From CAZXFA01 sp964640085 (GTDB lineage: Bacteria; Actinomycetota; UBA4738; HRBIN12): a stretch of 64,000 nt of DNA. The DNA is taken from assembly GCA_964640085.1 (NCBI GenBank), contig CAZXFA010000001.1, positions 62,001 to 126,000 of the forward strand. Reading direction: 5' to 3'. The position numbers and the translations under genes are program-made. The notes below the pieces were generated by a model. The model ran no database searches and was not told where the DNA came from. It worked only from the letters and a program-made list of their open reading frames with translations. Of the stretch, positions 32,035 through 39,004 are shown in pieces (the first letter of the stretch is position 1; each line of letters starts with the position of its first letter).

Positions 32035-32844
32035 TCAGCCCGCCTCGCTCGGATCCGATGGCTCCGACGCGCCTCCGAGGAGCCGCAGGTCGGGTAGCTC
32101 GAGCGGATCGCCCGGACGGGAGCTGGGAGCGACCTCCTGTCCGACGAGCAGGCGGAGGAGGTCCGGGAGATCCACCCGACGTCTCCCCGTGCCGTACCCG
32201 ACGGCCTCCAGCCGCATCGTCGGCAGCTCCCCGAAGCCCTCGACGGTCGCGGCCAGGATCGCCGCGCCGGTCGCGGTGGTGAGCTCGGCGGCCACCCCGC
32301 GCGAGAACAGGGGGGCGCCGCGCAGGAGCTCCAGGACGGTCGGGGAGGGGATCGGCATCGCCCCGTGCTCGGTCCGCGCCAGCCCGAGACCCGTCGGCAC
32401 CGCGGAGGAGAACACCCGGTCCACACCCAACGTCGTCAAGCCGATGGCGGTGCCGACGACCGCCACGACGGCGTCGACGCCGGCGGCCGCCGGGAAGGTC
32501 ACGGCCTCCAGCTCGCGACGATGGACGCGGGCTTCCGCCTCCGCCAGGCGTCGGAAGATGCGGTGCGCTAGCAGCAGCGCGTCCTCGGGGAGGTCCCCCG
32601 CGTCCAGCAACGCCCGCACGCTCCGGTAGGTCCTGATCACGCCCACCGCCGAGGTGCGCACATCGACCAGGGTGGCGCGGATCCCCTGCTCCTCGACCCC
32701 GGTCACGTCGAGCTCGAACGGGCCGAGCGGGAGCGAGGACAGATGGGTCCGGATCGTGTCGGGGTCCGCGCCGACATCGATCAGGGCCGCGAGCGCGGTG
32801 TCGCCGGTGATGCCGGCGATGCAGTCGAAGTAGGCCACGCGCAT
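32035..32844 (-). CDS. larC: Nickel-pincer cofactor biosynthesis protein LarC, N-terminal domain only
   Basis: The 269-residue protein matches the LarC1 (DUF111 N-terminal) part: RVAYFDCIAGITGDTALAAL at the start, HLSSLPLGPFEL, and the SSAVPTGLGLARTEHGAMPIPSP...TTATGAAIL block. LarC is a CTP-dependent cyclometallase that inserts nickel into the lactate racemase cofactor. Most forms are about 400 residues, with a C-terminal LarC2 domain that in Lactobacillus is added by frameshift. Here the frame ends after LarC1 and the next gene is on the other strand, so LarC2 is missing. No larA, larB or larE is visible. ATG at 32844. Confidence 0.75.
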   Translation of the reverse strand: MRVAYFDCIAGITGDTALAALIDVGADPDTIRTHLSSLPLGPFELDVTGVEEQGIRATLVDVRTSAVGVIRTYRSVRALLDAGDLPEDALLLAHRIFRRLAEAEARVHRRELEAVTFPAAAGVDAVVAVVGTAIGLTTLGVDRVFSSAVPTGLGLARTEHGAMPIPSPTVLELLRGAPLFSRGVAAELTTATGAAILAATVEGFGELPTMRLEAVGYGTGRRRVDLPDLLRLLVGQEVAPSSRPGDPLELPDLRLLGGASEPSDPSEAG

Positions 32845-32890
32845 CCGGCAGGCCTCACCCGCGGTTCGTTCGACCGCGCGGTGCTCGATC

Positions 32891-32900
32891 GTATATATAC
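32891..32900. promoter_or_regulatory. AT-rich palindrome GTATATATAC, likely divergent promoter core
   Basis: A perfect 10-bp AT-rich palindrome sits in very GC-rich sequence between the divergent larC and DUF4446 genes, 47 and 58 nt from their starts. It offers a TATATA -10 element to both strands. Confidence 0.4.
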
Positions 32901-32958
32901 TTCCGCCCTCTCGGGAAGCTGCCGGCCGGCGACCCTCGAATCGACGCCTGGGGACCGG

Positions 32959-33453
32959 ATGACCTTCTCCATCGAAGCGCTCAGCCTGCTGGTCCTCGCC
33001 GCGCTCGGCCTCGGCGCCCTCGCGCTGATCCTGTCGGCGCTCTCGCAGGGACGACGTCGCAGCGAGCAGCGCGGACCGATCCAGATGGACGACGTGCTCC
33101 GCGGCGTCCTGGAGGGACACGCCCGACAGATCCAGCGGCTGGAGTCGGCTGTGAGGTCGCTGAACTCGACCGCGCGCCGACAGGAGGCGCTGATCCACGG
33201 CGCGGTGCGTCGCGTCGGGTTGGTCCGCTACGACGCGTTCGAGGACGTAGGAGGACGCCTCTCCTTCTCCTGCGCCCTGCTCGACGACCACGGGAGCGGG
33301 GTCGTGCTGACCTCGATCAATGGACGGCAGGACACGCGCGTGTACGCGAAACCGATCGGCGAGGGGAAGAGCCGCTACAACCTCTCGGTCGAGGAGGAGG
33401 AAGCGATCCGGCAAGCGCTCGCGGGACCCCGGGAGGCGGTGACCGCCACGTGA
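32959..33453 (+). CDS. DUF4446 family protein
   Basis: The 164-residue protein has an N-terminal membrane helix (LSLLVLAALGLGALALILSAL), a short coiled coil around 45-80, and the DUF4446 core VGLVRYDAFEDVGGRLSFSCALLDD, GVVLTSINGRQDTRVYAKPI and LSVEEEEAI. The family is common in Gram-positive bacteria. The function is unknown, though it often neighbours cell-envelope or ParB-like genes. The ATG at 32959 gives a sensible membrane start. Its stop overlaps the bactofilin GTG by 4 nt, so the two are coupled. Confidence 0.85.
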   Translation: MTFSIEALSLLVLAALGLGALALILSALSQGRRRSEQRGPIQMDDVLRGVLEGHARQIQRLESAVRSLNSTARRQEALIHGAVRRVGLVRYDAFEDVGGRLSFSCALLDDHGSGVVLTSINGRQDTRVYAKPIGEGKSRYNLSVEEEEAIRQALAGPREAVTAT

Positions 33454-33920
33454 TCTGGCGACGGGAGGACCCGGATGCGCCCGGTGAGGGGCGCCAGGAG
33501 ACGAGGGGGCGACGGATGGCAGAGCAGAGCGGTGAGGTCACCATCGTCGGACAGGGAGCCAAGCTCGAGGGGACGGTGGTCTCGGCCGGCTCCCTCCGGA
33601 TCGACGGCCAGGTGAAGGGACAGATCAACGCCGACGGCGACGTGATGCTCTCCCCGCAGAGCCAGGTCGAGGCCGACATCCGCGCGCAGAACGTCTCGGT
33701 GGCCGGGAGGTTCAACGGCTCGATCGTCGTCAAGGGGCGCGCCGAGATCGCCCGCGGGGGCCGCGTCGACGGCAACATCACGTCGAAGACGCTGGTCGTC
33801 GAGGAGGGCGCAGTCTTCCAGGGTCAGAGCATCATGGACCAGCAGAAGGCCCAGGCCCCCACGCCTCAGGCCGCCCAGGGCAAGGGCGAGGCGGCTCAGG
33901 CGCAGCAGGCCAAGGTCTAG
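33450..33920 (+). CDS. Bactofilin (polymer-forming cytoskeletal protein)
   Basis: The 156-residue protein has the right-handed beta-helix repeats of bactofilins: VTIVGQGAKLEGTVVSAGSLRIDGQVKGQI, SQVEADIRAQNVSVAGRFNGSI and GGRVDGNITSKTLVVEEGAVFQG (about 30-125). A Gln/Ala-rich disordered tail follows. Bactofilins self-assemble into membrane-associated filaments that place cell-wall enzymes. I use the GTG at 33450 because it overlaps the DUF4446 stop and gives an N-terminal IWRRE segment resembling the membrane-targeting motif. An ATG at 33516 with GAGGGGGC upstream is the alternative. serS follows within 4 nt. Confidence 0.88.
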   Translation: MIWRREDPDAPGEGRQETRGRRMAEQSGEVTIVGQGAKLEGTVVSAGSLRIDGQVKGQINADGDVMLSPQSQVEADIRAQNVSVAGRFNGSIVVKGRAEIARGGRVDGNITSKTLVVEEGAVFQGQSIMDQQKAQAPTPQAAQGKGEAAQAQQAKV

Positions 33921-33923
33921 CCC

Positions 33924-35195
33924 GTGCTCGACGTCAGGGCGATCCGGGAGGATCCCGAGCCGTTCCGTCGCGGCCTGGCCCGGCGCGGCCTGGCCGACGC
34001 GGTCGACGAGATCCTGCGGCTGGACGAACGCCACCGCTCACTGACCGCGCGGGTCGAGGAGCGCCGCGCACAGCAGAACCGCGTCTCCAAGGAGATCGGT
34101 GGCGAGCAGGGCGACCGGAAGCAGGAGCTGATCGCCGAGGCGAGCAGGGTCTCCGCTGACCTGAAGGAGCTCGAGCCGGAGCTCGACGAGGCCGAGCGGG
34201 AGCTGAACGGGCTGTTGGCCCGGACCCCGAACGTGCCGCACGACTCAGCGCCGGCCGGGTTCACCGACGAGGACGCGGTGGAGGTGCGCCGGCACGGGGA
34301 GCCGTCGACCTTCGACTTCGAGCCGCGGGACCATGTCGCCCTGGGCGAGCTCCTCGGCGTGCTCGACACCGAACGGGCGGCGCGCGCGAGCGGATCGCGG
34401 TTCGTGTACCTACTGGGGGACATCGTGCACGTCCAGTTCGCCTTGGTCCGCCACGCGCTCGAGATCCTGGCATCCAGGGGCTTCACGCCGGTGATCCCGC
34501 CGGTGCTCGTGCGCGAGGAGGCGATGTACGGAACCGGGTTCCTCCCGACGGACGAGCCCAACCTCTACGTGACGACCGAGGATCAGCTCTACCTGGTGGG
34601 GACCTCCGAGGTCCCGCTGGCCTCGTTCCACATGGGCGAGATCGTGGAGGAGGCCGCGCTCCCGTTGCGCTACGCGGGGTACTCCACGTGCTTCCGGCGC
34701 GAGGCCGGCACCTACGGCAAGGACATGGGCGGGATGTTCCGCGTGCACCAGTTCGACAAGGTGGAGATGTTCAGCTTCACGCGACCCGAGGACTCGTGGG
34801 CGGAGCAAGAGTTGATGGTCTCCGTCGAGGAGGAGATCGTGCAGCGCCTGGACCTGCCCTACCGGGTGGTGAACATCGCCGCGGGCGAACTGGGCGGCGC
34901 GGCCGCGAAGAAGTACGACCTGGAGGTCTGGCTCCCCGGTCAAGGGCGCTACCGCGAGCTCACGTCCTGCTCGAACTGCACCGACTACCAGGCTCGGCGC
35001 CTCCAGACGCGGGTCCGGCGATCCGACGGGACGATAGAGGCACTCCACACCCTCAACGGGACCGCGACGGCGGTCGGCCGCACCCTGATCGCTCTCATCG
35101 AGAACGGCCAGCGTGCGGACGGCTCGGTGGCGCTCCCGGCGGTGCTCCATCCATACCTGCCGGAGGCGCTCCGCGAGCTGCGCCCGCCGGGCTGA
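33924..35195 (+). CDS. serS: Seryl-tRNA synthetase
   Basis: The 423-residue class II synthetase charges tRNA-Ser. The N-terminal long coiled-coil arm (about 28-105) grips the tRNA variable arm. The catalytic core has motif 2 in STCFRREAGTYGKDMGGMFRVHQFDKVEMF and motif 3 in LNGTATAVGRTLIALIEN. TSEVPLASFHMGE and ELTSCSNCTDYQARR are also typical. GTG start at 33924, 3 nt after the bactofilin stop. Two tRNA-Ser genes lie elsewhere in the window. Confidence 0.97.
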   Translation: MLDVRAIREDPEPFRRGLARRGLADAVDEILRLDERHRSLTARVEERRAQQNRVSKEIGGEQGDRKQELIAEASRVSADLKELEPELDEAERELNGLLARTPNVPHDSAPAGFTDEDAVEVRRHGEPSTFDFEPRDHVALGELLGVLDTERAARASGSRFVYLLGDIVHVQFALVRHALEILASRGFTPVIPPVLVREEAMYGTGFLPTDEPNLYVTTEDQLYLVGTSEVPLASFHMGEIVEEAALPLRYAGYSTCFRREAGTYGKDMGGMFRVHQFDKVEMFSFTRPEDSWAEQELMVSVEEEIVQRLDLPYRVVNIAAGELGGAAAKKYDLEVWLPGQGRYRELTSCSNCTDYQARRLQTRVRRSDGTIEALHTLNGTATAVGRTLIALIENGQRADGSVALPAVLHPYLPEALRELRPPG

Positions 35196-35249
35196 GCCCG
35201 GAGGCCGTTTCCGGGGCACGCTCGTCGCGTTCTGGCTGCCGCTGGCGGC

Positions 35250-37070
35250 CTACCGCCTGCGCGGGGCCGGCTCGGCCCGAACCCGGATCGCCAGGTCCCG
35301 GTATCGGCGCTCGAGCTCTTGGAGCTTGTGCTCGGCCGAACGCTGTCGGGTCACGTCGAGGGCGACCCCGTGCCAGAAGCGTGGCGTTCCGCCGGCGTCC
35401 CGGAGCAGCGTCGCCCGGCTGTGCAGCCACACGACGACGTCGTCCTCGCGGACGACGCGGAACTCCTCGTCGAACGGTTCCCCGGACTCCTCGGCGCGGG
35501 CGTTGGCGGCCAGGACGCGTTCCCTGTCCTCCGGATGCAGCATCCGGCCGAAGTGCCCCGGATCCGCCATGAGCTCCTCGACCGTCAGACCGAAGATCCG
35601 CTCCACCTGAGGGCTCACGTACACGAACCGCGCCTGATCCGGCGCCTCACCGGGGACCTCGATGTAGGTCATCGCCGGGATCTGCTCGACCAGCGTCCGG
35701 TACAGGGTCTCGGCCTCTCGGATCCTGGTCTCGGCCTCCTTGCGCCCGGTGATATCCATCATCACGCCCTGGAACAGGTCCGGTCGGCCGTCCGCATCGC
35801 GGCTGAGCAGCACTGCCTCGTCGAGGACCCACACGATGCGACCGTCCTTGTGCAGGTACCGGAACTCCATCGAGAACGGTTCGCCGGTGGTCTCCGAGCG
35901 AAGGGCGGCGGCGATCACCGCCGTGCGGTCGTCTGGGTGCAGACGCGACATCCAGAAGTCGGGCGTCGCGTGCCACTCGTCGACGGTGTACCCGAGCATC
36001 CGCTCGATCCGCGGGCTCGTGTAGAAGCGCGACCGGTCGGGTGGGGGGGAGCATTCCCAGACGTAGGTCACGGCGGGGATCTGCTCCGCCAGGAGACGTG
36101 ACCGGTGCTCGGCCTCGCGCAGCTCCGCCTCAGCGCGCCGCCGCTCGGCGATCTCGAGGGACATGAGCTCGTTGGCTTCCTCCAGGGCGGCCGCGCGTTC
36201 GACCACGCGCATCTCGAGCTCGTCGCGCGCGGTGCGCAGCTCGTCCTCGACGCGCTTGAGCTCGGTGATGTCGAGCTGGACGCCCAACCAGTGTTGTGGG
36301 CGACCGGCGTCGTCCCGGACGAGGGTCGCGACGTCCCGGAACCACACCGGCCGTCCGTCGCTCGCGATCAGCCGGTATTCACGCTTCCATGGCTCCCCGG
36401 TCTGGTTGTGACGATCGTGGGCGTCGAGCGTGAGCTCGCGGTCGTCGGGGTGCAGCAGCTCGGTCCAGATGTCGGGCTGGTCCAGCCACTCCTGTCTGGT
36501 ATAGCCGAGGGTCCGCTCCACGTGCGGGCTCACGTACAGGGTTCGCCGGTCGTCGTCGGGCGCCACCATGTACACGACGGCCGGCACGTTCTCCACCAGC
36601 AGCCGGTACCGGGTCTCGGATCCGCGGAGGGTCTCCTCGGTGAGCTTGGAGCCCGTGATATCGAAGACCACGCCCTGCCAGAAGAGCGGCTGTCCGTGCT
36701 CGTCCCGGAGCACGACCGCTCCGTCTCGGACCCAAACGACCGAGCCGTCCGGGCGCATGCACCGGTACTCGGACTCGAACCGATCCTGGCGCCCCATCGC
36801 CGCCGACCACTCCGCCATCACGCGGGCGTGGTCATCGGAGTGGATCGAGCGCGTCCACAGGTCGCGGTCGTGGAGGTACCGCGAGGGGGTGTGGCCCAGG
36901 ATCGCCTCGACCTGCGGGCTCACGTAGAGCGTGCGCGAGCGGAGCTCGTTCGAGGCCACGTAGACGATCGCGGGGACCTGCTCGACGAGGCTCCGATACA
37001 GCGCTCCGGACGCGTCCAGATGCCGCGGCGGCTCGGCCGCGCCGCGATCGCGGTGGTCGGGGGCCGACAT
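35250..37070 (-). CDS. PAS-only sensory protein (four PAS domains, no output domain)
   Basis: The 606-residue protein consists of four PAS domains of the PAS_3/PAC type (about 25-140, 150-270, 325-445 and 450-580). Each ends in a PAC segment such as GQPLFWQGVVFDITGSK. A coiled coil (about 270-322, rich in Glu and Arg) lies between the second and third. Its end, ELERRYRDLAIRVRAE, looks like the start of a signalling helix that normally leads to a kinase or GGDEF domain, but a stop follows. No membrane helix is present. It could bind ligands or cofactors and act through protein contacts. It converges with serS and no two-component partner is adjacent. Confidence 0.85.
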   Translation of the reverse strand: MSAPDHRDRGAAEPPRHLDASGALYRSLVEQVPAIVYVASNELRSRTLYVSPQVEAILGHTPSRYLHDRDLWTRSIHSDDHARVMAEWSAAMGRQDRFESEYRCMRPDGSVVWVRDGAVVLRDEHGQPLFWQGVVFDITGSKLTEETLRGSETRYRLLVENVPAVVYMVAPDDDRRTLYVSPHVERTLGYTRQEWLDQPDIWTELLHPDDRELTLDAHDRHNQTGEPWKREYRLIASDGRPVWFRDVATLVRDDAGRPQHWLGVQLDITELKRVEDELRTARDELEMRVVERAAALEEANELMSLEIAERRRAEAELREAEHRSRLLAEQIPAVTYVWECSPPPDRSRFYTSPRIERMLGYTVDEWHATPDFWMSRLHPDDRTAVIAAALRSETTGEPFSMEFRYLHKDGRIVWVLDEAVLLSRDADGRPDLFQGVMMDITGRKEAETRIREAETLYRTLVEQIPAMTYIEVPGEAPDQARFVYVSPQVERIFGLTVEELMADPGHFGRMLHPEDRERVLAANARAEESGEPFDEEFRVVREDDVVVWLHSRATLLRDAGGTPRFWHGVALDVTRQRSAEHKLQELERRYRDLAIRVRAEPAPRRR

Positions 37071-37144
37071 CGCCCCACATGGTGCCAGAAGGCCCGTGCC
37101 GGGGGAAGCGGGCGCGGAGGGCCGGCTGAGCTAGGCTCGCGGGC

Positions 37145-37234
37145 GGGAGGATGGCCGAGCGGACGAAGGCGGCGGTCTTGAAAACCGCTAGTCCCGCAAG
37201 GGGCTCCTGGGTTCGAATCCCAGTCCTCCCGCCA
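37145..37234 (+). tRNA. tRNA-Ser (TGA)
   Basis: Acceptor GGGAGGA pairs with TCCTCCC. The discriminator G is followed by an encoded CCA (37232-37234). Anticodon stem GCGGT/ACCGC carries TGA at 37179-37181. The long variable arm (TAGTCCCGCAAGGGGCT) marks class II. Confidence 0.96.
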
Positions 37235-37311
37235 TCCACCGAACGGCGCCCGATGGTGACCGGATCCGATCGCGGGATGCCTCAGCTCCCTGGTCGGGGA
37301 AGGAACGGGGT

Positions 37312-37584
37312 ATGAGATCTCGCGCCCTGGGGATCCTCGGGCTGCTCGTCCTCGTCGGCGCGGCCGCCGACGCCGGTCGCGCCGCGGTTGGCTGCGTCGC
37401 CGCGGGCAACGGATACCCCGGCGGAGCCCGGTTCCGTCCTTTCCCAGGGGGACGAACCAGGAGATCGATCCGGATCGTCCGCGTCGCGCCGAGCTTGACC
37501 GAGGGCGTTCGCGCGGCTACCCAGTGGAGCGGTCGGCGCCCTTCGTCCCGGCGGCCCGACCGTCCGCGACGCGGCCGTCGGTGA
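37312..37584 (+). CDS. Doubtful 90-codon frame with signal-peptide-like start
   Basis: An ATG at 37312 with GGAAGG about 10 nt upstream opens a frame whose first 25 residues look like a signal peptide (RALGILGLLVLVGAAADAG). The rest is Arg/Pro-rich and resembles a shadow of GC-rich DNA. It overlaps the end of the convergent ABC gene by 68 nt. It is possibly spurious. If it is not a gene, the 282 bp between the tRNA and the ABC gene hold nothing else I can recognise. Confidence 0.2.
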   Translation: MRSRALGILGLLVLVGAAADAGRAAVGCVAAGNGYPGGARFRPFPGGRTRRSIRIVRVAPSLTEGVRAATQWSGRRPSSRRPDRPRRGRR

Positions 37585-39004
37585 TCCGGAGCACGCGATC
37601 GAGGCGGGGCTCGACCTCCTCGTTGTGCGTCGCGATCACGCAGCAGGTCCCCAGGGCGGCGGCCGCCCCGAAGGCATCCAGGATCCGTCGGGCCGAGCCC
37701 GCGTCCTGGTGCCCGGTGGGCTCGTCGGCGAGCAGGAGCGCCGGCCGGAGCACGAGGGCTCGCGCCACCGAGGCGCGCTGCTGCTCGCCGAGGGACGTCT
37801 CCCGCGGGTAGCGACGCTCCAGGTGCTCGATGCCCAGCGCGGCCAGGAGCTCGTCGACCCGATCGCTCCCCCGCTCGAGCCGTGCGGTCAACCGGAGCGG
37901 ATACCCGACGTTCTCCCGCACCGTGAGCTCCTCGAGCATGCCGAGCTTCTGTGGGACCACGGCGACCTCGTGCCAGGCGGGGATCGACGAGCCCACACGC
38001 TCGAGCGTCCCGGCGTCGGGACGCTCCCAGCCCGCGAGGACGTTCAGGAGCGTGGTCTTGCCCGAGCCGGACCGGCCCACCAACCCCACCAGCTCCCCGG
38101 CGCGCAGCGAGAGCGACACGCGGTCCAGCGCGTGCACGGCTTCGTCGCCGCGGCGGTAGGACTTGGAGAGCCCGATTGCGGTCACCACCGGCGTCGCCTC
38201 CGCCTCGACGTCAGCGACCGGTGGCGTGACTTGGGGTGCCCACCGGACGCCGCGGTCCGGCACGCCGCGCGGCGGGCGGGCCGCTCCCGGCTCGCCGGAT
38301 CGGATGGGCGCTGCCCGTCCGCCGGGGCGCCTCCGCTGCACCCCGTGCTCGAGCTCGAGCGCCTCGTCGGCTCGACGCATCACCGCCGGGTCGTGCGTGG
38401 CGAGCACGAACGTCACGCCGCGGTCGACGAGCGCCCTGATCGTGTCCAGCACCAGCCGCGCCGACGCCGTGTCGAGCTCGGCGGTCGGCTCGTCGGCGAC
38501 GATCGTCTCCGCTCCGCCCATCAGGACCTCGGCCATCGCGGCGCGCTGCTGCTCCCCGCCCGAGAGCTCGCCGGGGAGGTGGTCGATCCGGTGGGCGATG
38601 CCGAGCGTCTCCAGGAGATCCTCCGGCGGGATCCGCGGTGGCCGATGGGTGATCCTGGCGGCCATCCGGAGGTGCTCCCCGACCGTGAGGTGTGGCAGGA
38701 AGTTGTCCGAGGGCCGCTGGAAGAGGTAGCCGACCACCGTGCGACGGAACCTCCGCAGATCTCGTCCCGAGGCTCGGTGCACCGGGGTCCCCCCGACGAC
38801 CAGCGTGCCCTCGGTTGGCCGGTCCAGTCCCGCGAGCAACCGCAGCAGCGAGGACTTCCCGCTCCCCGAGGGCCCGATCACGGCGGTGAGGGCGCCGGCG
38901 GGGAGCTCGGCCGTGATGCCGGCCAGGGCCCGGACCTCGCTGGCGTCGGTGCGGTAGGTCTTCACGAGCCCGTCGGACCGGGCCGCGACGCCTTCAGTCC
39001 GCAA
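37517..39004 (-). CDS. ABC transporter with two fused ATPase domains (MacB/LolD-like)
   Basis: The 495-residue protein carries two nucleotide-binding domains. The first (about 10-225) has GPSGSGKSS, LSGGEQQRAAMAEVLM and VADEPTAELD. The second (about 275-480) has GRSGSGKTT, a degenerate signature TSLGEQQRASVARAL, and LADEPTGHQD. A Pro/Arg linker joins them. Both domains resemble the MacB/LolD/FtsE group that works with FtsX-type permeases. The stop of the permease gene overlaps its start by 11 nt. Together they form a mechanotransmission-type or lipid-handling exporter. The substrate is unknown. Confidence 0.88.
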   Translation of the reverse strand: MRTEGVAARSDGLVKTYRTDASEVRALAGITAELPAGALTAVIGPSGSGKSSLLRLLAGLDRPTEGTLVVGGTPVHRASGRDLRRFRRTVVGYLFQRPSDNFLPHLTVGEHLRMAARITHRPPRIPPEDLLETLGIAHRIDHLPGELSGGEQQRAAMAEVLMGGAETIVADEPTAELDTASARLVLDTIRALVDRGVTFVLATHDPAVMRRADEALELEHGVQRRRPGGRAAPIRSGEPGAARPPRGVPDRGVRWAPQVTPPVADVEAEATPVVTAIGLSKSYRRGDEAVHALDRVSLSLRAGELVGLVGRSGSGKTTLLNVLAGWERPDAGTLERVGSSIPAWHEVAVVPQKLGMLEELTVRENVGYPLRLTARLERGSDRVDELLAALGIEHLERRYPRETSLGEQQRASVARALVLRPALLLADEPTGHQDAGSARRILDAFGAAAALGTCCVIATHNEEVEPRLDRVLRITDGRVADGRAAGTKGADRSTG

